From: Gammaproteobacteria bacterium
GTDB lineage: Bacteria > Pseudomonadota > Gammaproteobacteria > UBA4575
DNA length: 64,000 bases
NCBI GenBank assembly: GCA_011523795.1
Contig: WTFY01000010.1
Location: forward strand, 186,001 to 250,000
Direction of reading: 5' to 3'
The notes beneath the pieces were generated by a model, which did not search any database, was not told the DNA's origin, and saw only the letters and a list, made by a program, of their open reading frames with translations. The position numbers were made by a program, and so were the translations under genes. Each line of letters begins with the position of its first letter. Positions within the stretch are counted from its first letter, which is position 1. Positions 8,702 to 17,498 of the stretch are shown here, in pieces.

Positions 8702-11185
8702 ATGTACACAAAGCGGGATAAAACGTCGGGTAGGACCACATCTCAATACTCGGGAAATCCTGTCATGTACGAGACCGGGAGTACTCGCTCATGGGCTGCA
8801 TCGCAACGGCCGAGCACTTCGGCTTCACGCAGGCCTTGCAAGCAATTGAGGTGTCCAGCCCAGTCTCAATCGCTTGAGAAGATCAGCGTTGCCGGACTGA
8901 TTCTCCTGGCCGTGACCCTTTCTGCCTGCGGTGGCGGTGGCGGAGGAGGCGGAGGCGGAAGTGCACCACCCGACCCTCCAACCTGTATCCGGACGGACGA
9001 CATGGGCTGTCTTGAGCCGAATGAGTATCAAGACGAGGCGGACTCCCATGCAGTGGGCTACCGTGAACAGAGGAACTTCAAAAACCAGTGGGGGCTGTCT
9101 GCCATCCATGCAGACCGCGCCTATGCACACGTTGAACTTATCAAGGGACAGGACATTGCGCCAGGAACAGGTGTGACGATCGGATTTGTTGATTCCGGCA
9201 TCGACCAGGACCACTTGTTGCTGGATGGGGCAGCCATCGACGAGGTGTTTTTGTTCGGCGTGACTGACGAAAATGGCAGCCGGTTTTCCCACGGAACCTC
9301 CGTGGCTAGCGTGGCAGCCGCACCACGCTTGGCCGACTTTATGAATGCCGGGCATGGCGTGGCCTGGGGAGCCGACATGGTGATGTTTGCCATTCCGCTC
9401 TCCGGTCCATCTGACAGCTATTCTCCCCTGTCTCTGAACGGGCTGACATCCGCTGAATCCAGGTGGTCAACCATAATCGATACTGCACTCGGCTGGCGAG
9501 ACGGGACTCGGGCGGTCGATTTCCTGAACCTGAGCGTAGGCTTTAATGGGATCATCGACAATTACAGCGAAACGGAACTGAGGGACCGTTTCGGGGATGC
9601 CATCGAGAAAATGGCCCAGGCATCCTCCACCGAAAAAGCCATCCTGGTCTGGGCCGGGGGCAATGCCCACGGGGACCCGTGCACCGACACCACTGACAAC
9701 TGCGTGGACGGCGGGATCGATGCAGTATCCGTCGAGATAATGCCTGGTCTGGTCGCGCGCATCCCGGAGTTGCGGGGCCATACGGTCGCAGTCGTGGCCA
9801 CCGATGAGTCCGGTGAAATTGCAGGGTTTTCCAACCGTTGCGGCATCGCCGCCGACTGGTGCCTGGCCGCCCCGGGTGAAGATATACTGGCTGCCTATTT
9901 CGGACCCAGAGAGGGCGATGTCGGTTTCCGGGGGCTGGCACCCGTTGACGGAACTTCGTTTGCCGCCCCGATGGTCACCGGCGGGCTGGCGGTGATGAAG
10001 CATCTCTTTCGTGACCAGCTTTCCAATACGGACCTGCTGGCACGCCTTCTTGCTACTGCGGACAGCACCGGCAGGTATTCAAACCGGAGCATCTATGGAC
10101 AGGGGATGATGGACCTCGGTGCTGCGACCTCGCCCGTAGGTGTCATGACCGTCACCACGGGAGATACGGTGAATATGCCGGGCAATCCCCTGCAGACGAG
10201 TCAGGTCCAGCCTGGGACGGCTTTCGGGGACGGGTTCACCCAATCTTTGCTCGGCCACGAATTCGCTGTATTTGATGCGCTGGGCGCGCCTTTCTGGTTT
10301 GACATGGGGGATCTTGCCGTCACCCCGCGAGGTCCGACGATGACAGCGCAGCTTCGCGAGTTTCTGGCACCTGTCCTCGTTGCTGAAAGCCCTTCACCGC
10401 TGGATGACGGTTTCATCTACGGGGACTGGACGGGCCGGAATGAACTCCTGGGACGCATGAGCCTTGGCCTGCTGGAAATGCCAATGGATATCGGGGCCAG
10501 TCATTTTGCACTGGCCGAACATGCCCTGGCCCTGACCTATACTGCTCCGAACGGCATGTCGGCCACCGCATTCACGACGGAAGGGGTATACGGGGAGACG
10601 CCGGCTTCCGGTGCGGAGTTCTCCTGGCGACCGTCGGGCTCCAGGCTGGGATTGCGTGCCGGCTGGCTGGGTGAGCGGGAAACCCTGCTTGGCAGCGTAG
10701 CCGAGGGCGCTTTTGGCAAACTGGCTGCGGACGCCCTCTTCATCGGGCTCGATGCGGACATGGATGTTTCAGGGTGGCAGGCCGGTGCCAATGTGGAGCT
10801 TGGCATGGTGCGTCCAGGAACAGACAGCGGACTCATCACCGGAATTTCTCAGTTAACCACCAGTGCGTTTGCCCTGCATGCAAGCAGGGTGCTGGCCGAT
10901 ACCGGCACATTGCGCATTTCGTTATCGCAACCCCTTCGGGTGGAGCGCGGCCGGGCGTCGCTCAACGTGCCCATGGGGCGTACCAGGGCAGGTGGAATCC
11001 TCCGCAGTGTGATAGAGGCCGACCTGGCCCCCAGTGGTCGGCAAATCGATTTTTCCGCACAATGGCAGCAGCCCCTGACCTTTGGTGAGCTGCGCCTGGG
11101 GACCGTCTGGACTCACGAGCCGAACCACCACGCAAACGCTGATCCGAAATGGACCTTCCTTTCAGGCTGGCTGTACGCGTTCTGA
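8702..11185 (+). CDS. Subtilisin-like (S8) lipoprotein with a predicted autotransporter-type C-terminal barrel
   Basis: An 827-residue protein. A hydrophobic stretch (about 61-74) ends in the lipobox LSAC with Cys76, followed by ten glycines. The S8 catalytic triad is visible: Asp164 in FVDSGID, His197 in SHGTSVAS, Ser419 in DGTSFAAPM. The region after about 560 is rich in alternating strands and ends in a terminal Phe (GWLYAF), as outer-membrane barrels do. This matches the plan of Neisseria NalP/AspA, a lipidated autotransporter protease that trims surface lipoproteins. Odd: the n-region before the hydrophobic stretch is about 60 residues, so the true start could be the ATG at 8765. Barrel assignment is inference. 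Confidence 0.85.
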   Translation: MYTKRDKTSGRTTSQYSGNPVMYETGSTRSWAASQRPSTSASRRPCKQLRCPAQSQSLEKISVAGLILLAVTLSACGGGGGGGGGGSAPPDPPTCIRTDDMGCLEPNEYQDEADSHAVGYREQRNFKNQWGLSAIHADRAYAHVELIKGQDIAPGTGVTIGFVDSGIDQDHLLLDGAAIDEVFLFGVTDENGSRFSHGTSVASVAAAPRLADFMNAGHGVAWGADMVMFAIPLSGPSDSYSPLSLNGLTSAESRWSTIIDTALGWRDGTRAVDFLNLSVGFNGIIDNYSETELRDRFGDAIEKMAQASSTEKAILVWAGGNAHGDPCTDTTDNCVDGGIDAVSVEIMPGLVARIPELRGHTVAVVATDESGEIAGFSNRCGIAADWCLAAPGEDILAAYFGPREGDVGFRGLAPVDGTSFAAPMVTGGLAVMKHLFRDQLSNTDLLARLLATADSTGRYSNRSIYGQGMMDLGAATSPVGVMTVTTGDTVNMPGNPLQTSQVQPGTAFGDGFTQSLLGHEFAVFDALGAPFWFDMGDLAVTPRGPTMTAQLREFLAPVLVAESPSPLDDGFIYGDWTGRNELLGRMSLGLLEMPMDIGASHFALAEHALALTYTAPNGMSATAFTTEGVYGETPASGAEFSWRPSGSRLGLRAGWLGERETLLGSVAEGAFGKLAADALFIGLDADMDVSGWQAGANVELGMVRPGTDSGLITGISQLTTSAFALHASRVLADTGTLRISLSQPLRVERGRASLNVPMGRTRAGGILRSVIEADLAPSGRQIDFSAQWQQPLTFGELRLGTVWTHEPNHHANADPKWTFLSGWLYAF

Positions 11186-11227
11186 ACACGGCAGGGACTC
11201 ACCCGCTTTTGGCCGGGTGCGCCGGGT

Positions 11228-12682
11228 TCAGGCTGAAGGGCTGTCCGTACCGGAGCGAATACGGGTCCGGTAGATTTCCAAGGCCCGCTTGCGTGCGAAT
11301 GCATGGTCGACCATCGGATAGGGGTAGTTTTCGCCGAGCCGGACTCCCGCATCGGTCAACATCCTTTGCGGTGCCTGCCAGGGGACATGTATGAAACGGT
11401 CCGGCAGATGGCGAAGTTCCGGCAGCCAGGTTCGAAGGTACTGCCCTGCGGGATCGAAGCGCTGTGACTGTGCGACAGGGTTGAAGATGCGAAAATACGG
11501 TGCGGCATCGGACCCGCAGCCAGCTACCCACTGCCAGCCCACGCTGTTGCTGGCCCGGTCCGCATCGACCAGCGTATCCAGGAACCATTCCGCTCCCAGC
11601 CGCCAGTCGATCAGCAGATGCTTCGTCAGGAACGAGGCCGTGACCATGCGCACACGGTTGTGCATCCATCCGGTCGTCCAGAGTTCGCGCATTCCCGCAT
11701 CCACCAGCGGGTAGCCGGTCAGGCCCTGCTGCCAGCGTTCAAGGCCGGCCGGATCCTGTCTCCATGGCATGCGCTCAAATTCAGGTCGCAGGCCGAATGA
11801 CTCCATGTCCGGGTTGTGGAACAGCAGGTGATGGCTGAACTCCCTCCAGCCGAGTTCTCGCAGGTAGGCATCCGGACCCGGTCCCGGGTCCGCTGAATTC
11901 AGCAAGGCGGCGATCTGGCGCGGTCCGATTTCGCCAAAATGAAGATGGGGGGACAACCTGCTTGTCGCGGGCTTGCCCGGGTGGTCGCGCTCGGTGTGGT
12001 AGTTCCTGAGATCTTGCAGCAGGAAACGTTCCAGCCTCATGCGGGCACCTTCCTCGCCCGGGTGCCAGACCCTGTGAAAGCCTGTGGACCAGTCCGGATT
12101 GCGGGGCCTCAGTTTCCAGTCCTCGAGCCTTTCGCTTTCGGGCCACGGGCCTGCAGGGATCCGGTCCGGCGCAGCACTCGGCAGGCGTTTGAATCCTTTC
12201 TCCTGGCACCGTCTCCAGAAGGGCGTGAAGATTCTGTAAGGCAGTCCACCGGCGGTACGGATATCTTGGGGCTCAAACAGCAGGGAGGCGTTGAAGTCCC
12301 GGGACTCGACACCGGTGCGCTGGCACCATGCCCTGAGCTTGCGGCCTTCGGTCACTCCGTGAGCATCGTACAACCGGTTCCATGTGATCGCGCACGCACG
12401 GGTCTCTCGCACCAGGGCAGTGAGTGTTTCCAGAGTGGAACCGCGACGCAGGATCAGCCGGCTCCCCTTGCGTTCCAGCGCATTGCCCAGGGCCTGCAGG
12501 CTGCCATGCAGCCACCAGCGGGAAGCCGCACCGATTCGCCCGCATCCTGCATCATCCAGCACGAACACCGGAATGACAGGCCGTCCGGACTCGACCGCCC
12601 AGGAGAGTGCAGGGTTGTCCACCAGCCGCAGGTCCGCTCGCAGCCAGAGCAGCACGGGACGTGTGTCAGGGTTCGAAGTCAT
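11228..12682 (-). CDS. phrB: Deoxyribodipyrimidine photo-lyase (class I CPD photolyase)
   Basis: Photolyase uses blue light, FADH- and an antenna chromophore to split cyclobutane pyrimidine dimers. The 484-residue protein has the N-terminal alpha/beta domain starting LLWLRADLRLVDNPAL and the C-terminal FAD domain. It contains the Trp-rich FAD-binding pattern: WMHNRVRMVTASFLTKHL, DTLVDADRASNSVGWQW and PYFRIFNPVAQSQRFD. The ATG at 12682 is preferred to a GTG six bases upstream; neither has a strong ribosome site. It is convergent with the subtilase. Confidence 0.95.
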   Translation of the reverse strand: MTSNPDTRPVLLWLRADLRLVDNPALSWAVESGRPVIPVFVLDDAGCGRIGAASRWWLHGSLQALGNALERKGSRLILRRGSTLETLTALVRETRACAITWNRLYDAHGVTEGRKLRAWCQRTGVESRDFNASLLFEPQDIRTAGGLPYRIFTPFWRRCQEKGFKRLPSAAPDRIPAGPWPESERLEDWKLRPRNPDWSTGFHRVWHPGEEGARMRLERFLLQDLRNYHTERDHPGKPATSRLSPHLHFGEIGPRQIAALLNSADPGPGPDAYLRELGWREFSHHLLFHNPDMESFGLRPEFERMPWRQDPAGLERWQQGLTGYPLVDAGMRELWTTGWMHNRVRMVTASFLTKHLLIDWRLGAEWFLDTLVDADRASNSVGWQWVAGCGSDAAPYFRIFNPVAQSQRFDPAGQYLRTWLPELRHLPDRFIHVPWQAPQRMLTDAGVRLGENYPYPMVDHAFARKRALEIYRTRIRSGTDSPSA

Positions 12683-12818
12683 GGCCACTAGTGTACGACA
12701 TGTACGTCATCTGCCGCCGCACCCTCAGGGGGTGAACCTGTAACAGGATTCACACATGCCGTACCAGGGGAATTGCTATACTCAAGCCGCATAGAATGCG
12801 TACTACACGAGCGATATC

Positions 12819-13601
12819 TTGAGACAATTTCCAAATCGTTACGGACCTTGGGCGGTGGTCGCCGGCGCATCGGAAGGCCTGGGCGTGGCATTCGCCAGGC
12901 ACCTAGCGGCCAGGGAGATGAACCTTCTCCTGATCGCCCGGCGGGCCGATTTGCTTGAGAAGGTGTCCGGGGAGATCCGGCAGCGATACCCGGTCGAAAT
13001 CCGGTGCTTGGTCCAGGATCTTGGTGATGCACAACTGGCCGAGGTGCTGCGGGAGGCCACGGAGGGTCTCGAGGTCGGGGTGCTCGTGTATAACGCGGCC
13101 TATGTTCCGACAGGCAGTTTTCTGGACACCGATCCCGAAAGTCTGCAGCAGCTTGTCGGGGTGAATGTCCAGGGACCGGTCACCGCGGTGCGCACACTGG
13201 CGCCCGGCATGTGTCAGAGGAAGAAAGGCGCCATTATCCTGATGTCCTCTCTGGCCGGCATGCAGGGCGTGCCTAGGATTGCCGCGTATGCGGCGAGCAA
13301 GGCGTTCGGCACCATCCTTGCGGAGGGACTGTGGTACGAACTGCGTGAATACAATGTGGAGGTGACCGCAAGCTGTGCCGGTGCCATGCCCACGCCGGGC
13401 TATCTTCGCAACTTCAAGCAGGACGCTCCCGGCATGATGGATCCCTCGACCGTTGCGGAAATGACGCTCGAGGCACTGGGCCGCGGGCCGCGTTTCATTC
13501 CGGGGTGGGTCAACCGGATCGGCGCGCTGGTCACCACCCGGCTGATTTCCAGGAAATCTGCCATACAGTTGATGGGTAAATCCACAGGGCATCTGCAATG
13601 A
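12819..13601 (+). CDS. Short-chain dehydrogenase/reductase
   Basis: A 260-residue SDR with nucleotide-binding AGASEGLG near residue 17, NAAY in place of NNAG, catalytic Ser in MSSLAG and YAASK with the catalytic Tyr and Lys. It starts with TTG; the family start fits (RYGPWAVVAGAS) and no better codon is in frame. Its stop overlaps the start of the sterol-reductase-like gene by 4 nt (ATGA), so the two are co-translated. The pairing suggests action on a lipid, sterol or isoprenoid ketone/alcohol, but the substrate is inferred only from the neighbour. Confidence 0.88.
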   Translation: MRQFPNRYGPWAVVAGASEGLGVAFARHLAAREMNLLLIARRADLLEKVSGEIRQRYPVEIRCLVQDLGDAQLAEVLREATEGLEVGVLVYNAAYVPTGSFLDTDPESLQQLVGVNVQGPVTAVRTLAPGMCQRKKGAIILMSSLAGMQGVPRIAAYAASKAFGTILAEGLWYELREYNVEVTASCAGAMPTPGYLRNFKQDAPGMMDPSTVAEMTLEALGRGPRFIPGWVNRIGALVTTRLISRKSAIQLMGKSTGHLQ

Positions 13602-14683
13602 CTGAATTCGTACTGGGCTTTTTTACGCCGTGGATCGTCTTCGCACTGGTACTGGGGCTTCAGCTCGTGGTACCGGCACGCGAGTTGAAGGGCTATGCCA
13701 GGGATGAACATACCGGTGAACCCCTCACCTACAGGCTGAACGGATTCCAGATTTTCATCGTTGCCGTGGCGATCTGGCTGGTGGGCGGAATCACCGGACT
13801 GGTGCCTTTTGACTGGTTCTGGCAGCACCGATGGGAGGGTGTGGCCGGTGCGCTTGTCCTGGCACTGCCCGTATCGCTCGCGGTTCTGCCGGGTGTGCCT
13901 GCGCAGTCAGATTCCCGGGTGAGAGATTTCTTTCTGGGGAGAAGGAGAAACCCGAGACTGTTAGCCGGGCGCGTGGACGCAAAAATGTACCTGTACGTGA
14001 TGGGGGCCACGCTGCTTGAACTCAATCTGCTCTCCTTTGCCGCACATCATGTCCTGAGCCATCCCGGCAACGTCTCCCCAGGCGTGATCCTGTACGTTGG
14101 TCTGTTTACCTGGTTTGTCTGCGATTACCTCGTGTTCGAGCGTGTTCACCTTTATACCTATGACCTGTTTGCAGAGCGGCTCGGCTTCAAGTTGATCGGG
14201 GGGTGCATGGTTTTCTATCCGTACTTCTACATCATTGGCCTGTGGGCGGTGGCAGACCTCTTCAGCCCGGATCCCTCTGCTGGGTACCTGGCATTCTCGG
14301 CCGCCGTGTTCTTTACGGGGTGGGTCTTCTCGCGGGGGGCGAACCTGCAGAAGTACTGCTTCAAGCGGAATCCCTCGCAGGTGTTCCTCGGGTGCCTCAA
14401 GCCCCAAAGCATTTCGGATGGTGAGAGGGAGCTGCTTTGCAGCGGGTTCTGGGGGATGTCGCGGCATGTAAACTACATGGGCGAGGTGATCATGGCAGTC
14501 GGGCTTACCCTGTCATTGGGCTGGCCCTTGCTGGCGATTCCATGGCTCTACCCGGTGTACTACGTGTTGCTGCTGGGTGCGCGTGAGCGCGATGATGACC
14601 GTCGTTGCGAGGAGAAGTACGGTGAGCTGTGGGGCAGGTACCGGGAGAAAGTCCCCAAGCGGATCATCCCGTATATCTACTAG
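13598..14683 (+). CDS. ERG4/ERG24 (DHCR7/C14 reductase) family membrane reductase
   Basis: A 361-residue polytopic membrane protein with about nine hydrophobic segments. The C-terminal signature of the sterol C14/C7/C24 reductase family is present: SGFWGMSRHVNYMGE, then PWLYPVYYVLLLGARERDD, and the ending KVPKRIIPYIY. The family uses NADPH to reduce ring or side-chain double bonds in sterols. Bacterial members are known in some gammaproteobacteria, including Coxiella. It overlaps the SDR by 4 nt. No squalene epoxidase or oxidosqualene cyclase lies in this window, so the substrate could be host-derived or non-sterol. Confidence 0.88.
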   Translation: MTEFVLGFFTPWIVFALVLGLQLVVPARELKGYARDEHTGEPLTYRLNGFQIFIVAVAIWLVGGITGLVPFDWFWQHRWEGVAGALVLALPVSLAVLPGVPAQSDSRVRDFFLGRRRNPRLLAGRVDAKMYLYVMGATLLELNLLSFAAHHVLSHPGNVSPGVILYVGLFTWFVCDYLVFERVHLYTYDLFAERLGFKLIGGCMVFYPYFYIIGLWAVADLFSPDPSAGYLAFSAAVFFTGWVFSRGANLQKYCFKRNPSQVFLGCLKPQSISDGERELLCSGFWGMSRHVNYMGEVIMAVGLTLSLGWPLLAIPWLYPVYYVLLLGARERDDDRRCEEKYGELWGRYREKVPKRIIPYIY

Positions 14684-14730
14684 ATTTCAGGCTGAAACGA
14701 CCAAACCATCCGTCAGGTTTCCAGACAGGA

Positions 14731-16017
14731 CTAGTCCTCTGAGAAGTATTCCCGTGTACCCTGTTGCTGTATGGCCCCGACAATTCGTTCCACGCCGTGC
14801 AGGTATGCGGCGGTACGCAGGCTGATGCCCAGTTCTTCGACCAGGTCGAAAACGTGGTCCGATTCCCTGTCCATCGTCTTTTTGAGGCGCCGGCTGACCT
14901 CTTCCAGTTCCCAGTAAAGCCCCGAGCGGTTCTGCAGCCATTCGAAATAGCTGACCGTGACTCCCCCGGCGTTGGCCAGCACGTCAGGCAGCACGGTGAT
15001 ACCGCGTTGGTGCAGGACCTCGTCACTCTTGGAGTCGATGGGTCCGTTAGCAAGCTCCAGGATGTGTCGCGCCTGGATGCGATCGACATTCTGCCCCGTG
15101 ACCTGGTTTTCCAGTGCGGCCAGTGCCAGCACATCGACGTCGAGTTCGAGCAGTTCCTGGTTGGTGATGATCCTGTACTCCGCCGATTCACAGACCGATG
15201 AATTGCAGTACATCATCTTGGAGATAGCGAGGTTTTCTCGCTTTTGTGCCATCAGGAGATCCGGGTCCAGATTTTGTTCTGCATAAACGGCTCCCCTGGA
15301 GTCCGAGACGGCCACAATGTGGTAACCGGCCTGGTTCGCCAGACTGGCGAAATGGGCACCCGCATTGCCAAATCCCTGTACAGCAACCCTTAGGTTTTGG
15401 GGTTTCAGGTTGTGGCGTTCTACCCACCGGTTGAGAACGAACAGCGCACCCTGCCCGGTCGCAGATTCACGGCCAAGCGAGCCTCCGAGATGGACGGGCT
15501 TGCCGGTGATCACCCCGGGAACTTTCTTGCGCACGATCTTGTAGTACTCGTCTGCCATCCATCCCATGATAGTGGAATTGGTATATACATCCGGTGCAGG
15601 GATGTCCCGGTCCGGTCCGATCACGTCTGCGATGGCACGGATATAGCCTCTCGAAAGCCTTTCGAGCTCAAGCTTCGACAACGTCTTGGGGTCCACGGCC
15701 ACCCCTCCCTTGGCGCCACCGTAAGGAAGCCCGGCAATGGCACACTTGATGGTCATCCAGAAGGCAAGAGAGGTTACCTCGTCCGCATTGACGTCCGGGT
15801 GGAACCGGATTCCCCCTTTCGTGGGCCCGCGAATGTCGTTGTACTGCACCCTGTACCCCTGCAGCACGCGCAGGCTTCCATCGTCCATGCGCAACGGAAT
15901 GTTGACGACAAGCGTGAGCCGGGGGTGCGCGAGGCGCTGTTCCACGTCGTCGGATAAATCGATTCTCCGGAACACCTCGGACAAGCGCGTTTTCGCATCC
16001 CCGAATATATTGCTCAT
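14731..16017 (-). CDS. gdhA: Glu/Leu/Phe/Val-type amino acid dehydrogenase (probably NAD(P) glutamate dehydrogenase)
   Basis: A 428-residue oxidative deaminase that links 2-oxoglutarate and glutamate. The N-terminal domain carries KGGIRFHP and the catalytic-lysine loop LPYGGAKGG; next comes DIPAPDVYT. The C-terminal Rossmann domain begins at ATGQGALFV and VAVQGFGNAG binds NAD(P). The 428-residue length matches the short hexameric class. It is convergent with the sterol reductase and has no operon partner. Substrate preference within the family is not certain from sequence alone. Confidence 0.92.
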   Translation of the reverse strand: MSNIFGDAKTRLSEVFRRIDLSDDVEQRLAHPRLTLVVNIPLRMDDGSLRVLQGYRVQYNDIRGPTKGGIRFHPDVNADEVTSLAFWMTIKCAIAGLPYGGAKGGVAVDPKTLSKLELERLSRGYIRAIADVIGPDRDIPAPDVYTNSTIMGWMADEYYKIVRKKVPGVITGKPVHLGGSLGRESATGQGALFVLNRWVERHNLKPQNLRVAVQGFGNAGAHFASLANQAGYHIVAVSDSRGAVYAEQNLDPDLLMAQKRENLAISKMMYCNSSVCESAEYRIITNQELLELDVDVLALAALENQVTGQNVDRIQARHILELANGPIDSKSDEVLHQRGITVLPDVLANAGGVTVSYFEWLQNRSGLYWELEEVSRRLKKTMDRESDHVFDLVEELGISLRTAAYLHGVERIVGAIQQQGTREYFSED

Positions 16018-16432
16018 GACGGTAAAGAAAAGTTGATCAGCTCTCTATTGTGCAGATAGCCAAGCGTATCATAGGTAAGACCAGGAATCGGCAAACAGGG
16101 TTCCAGATGCTTGCTGCAAATATTTCTGCATGCTCTCTCCAGCCTATTGCATCAGCCTGTACTGTGAATTCACAGTGTCTTAGTAAACGCCGAACCCTTT
16201 TGAGGGGTCAGAATTTCATCCCCGACCAAAGAAGCCAGTCAGGCAGTCGAATGCACTCTCTGGATCCACCTGGCGTTCATCTTCGATGCCCAGGGCTGGT
16301 ATACCGTGACCGAGTATGGTTCAGGTGGTCAGTGCGTCAGAGGATTTTGGAGTTAGGTTTGGACAGTCTGCCTGAACTGAGCAGGCAGCTTGGGCCCGTA
16401 TGCGGAAGTCGCATGTGTCTGCTGAAATACCG
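16018..16432. other. Intergenic region with no supported gene
   Basis: The 415 bases upstream of the dehydrogenase should contain its promoter on the minus strand. An open frame at 16050-16526 on the plus strand overlaps the next gene's 3' end and has no recognisable feature; it is not called. A CCCTTTTGAGGGG hairpin-like sequence occurs near 16195, too weak to call a terminator. Confidence 0.35.
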
Positions 16433-17197
16433 TCAGTCGAACGGGTTCCACCAGCGTTTCTTTTTTTCCTCGGTATCTGGTTCCACTTTCTGGTTTTCCC
16501 CTTCGGCATCCTGTTCTGCCAGTTGAAGGTCGGGGTCGGGTACCTTGGCTAGGGTTTGCAGCGATTCTACGATTTTGGCTGTCGAGAAACCTCCCCGGAC
16601 CGGTAGCCGGGTCTTGTCGCCTCCTGTTTTCCAGTCAAAATAGCGTTTTAACTGCGGCCTGAACTTTGCCGGATAGTCATCGAAGTCCTGCTTGGATTGA
16701 CGTTCAATTACACCCTGGACCGTGACAAAGCTTTGCCCAAACACACCAAACTGCTTACCTGATTCAATGGCTTTCAATCCTGCCCGCAGCACCTTGTAGA
16801 ACACTTCTGGACAAGTTTTGAAACGCTGGGTGTACTCTGTACCTTCCTGTACGGCAAGGCATACCCTGACCGTGAACTGAATCGAATCCTGGTCAACGAC
16901 CAGGTTGACCACATCGGTACCTATCTCCAGTTCCCGGATAGCCTTCCTCTCCTCGTAAGTAAAACCGTCCTTGATGCCGGGACCTTCTCCCTGCTGATAG
17001 ATAATCACCTTTTGCTGGTAAGGCGTATAGTCAGGGACTTCGGCACTGGACTTGGCGCAAATCTGAGTGATCTGTTCCTGAGTGAATCCCTTGTCAAGGT
17101 AGAATTCCACGTCTTCCTTGTTACAGGAGGAATGCCCTGTCATAGATAGCATGAAGAACAGCAGGCAGACGAGTATGGCAGGCTTTATGGTCAGCAT
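16433..17197 (-). CDS. Secreted hypothetical protein
   Basis: A 254-residue protein with an N-terminal signal peptide (MLTIKPAILVCLLFFMLSM) and first mature Cys near residue 25; the residues before it (GHSSC) do not make a good lipobox. The mature part is hydrophilic, and its C terminus is very acidic/basic and ends RRWWNPFD or close to it. The ATG at 17197 gives a clean signal peptide; an upstream TTG at 17239 would add 14 residues. No family recognised. It lies convergent-neutral between the dehydrogenase and the porin terminator and is probably monocistronic. Confidence 0.7.
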   Translation of the reverse strand: MLTIKPAILVCLLFFMLSMTGHSSCNKEDVEFYLDKGFTQEQITQICAKSSAEVPDYTPYQQKVIIYQQGEGPGIKDGFTYEERKAIRELEIGTDVVNLVVDQDSIQFTVRVCLAVQEGTEYTQRFKTCPEVFYKVLRAGLKAIESGKQFGVFGQSFVTVQGVIERQSKQDFDDYPAKFRPQLKRYFDWKTGGDKTRLPVRGGFSTAKIVESLQTLAKVPDPDLQLAEQDAEGENQKVEPDTEEKKKRWWNPFD

Positions 17198-17410
17198 AAA
17201 CTGGTATGGTCGTGACGATCGTAAGTTGATATTAGACAATGTAAGCCCAATTTATGCAATGATCACCGGGGCCGGGTCATTCTGGCCTTTTCCCGTAACC
17301 CTCGGCTTCTGCATTATCGTAGTAGTTTGTATATTGTTGATACATAGCTTGCACATAGTACCGTTGTTCGGGCTGTCTCTGTGTCAGGGCCTGTATGAAA
17401 TCAAAGCACA

Positions 17411-17446
17411 AAAAAAAACAGGTGCCCGAAGGCACCTGTTTTTCTC
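17411..17446 (-). terminator. Bidirectional rho-independent terminator of the porin gene
   Basis: A perfect 10-bp stem, AACAGGTGCC with GGCACCTGTT around a CGAA loop (17417-17440), is flanked by an A-run on the left and TTTTTCTCTTT on the right. Read on the minus strand it follows the porin gene by about 60 nt and ends in eight or more T, an ideal terminator; it could also stop plus-strand transcription. Confidence 0.9.
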
Positions 17447-17498
17447 TTTACAAAGATTGACTAGAAAAACAAAGGTTCGATTGCTTCTGGGGTTCTAG

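Noticed and set aside
16050-16526. 158-residue plus-strand frame
   Set aside because: It overlaps the 3' end of the minus-strand secreted protein and has low-complexity content without motifs.
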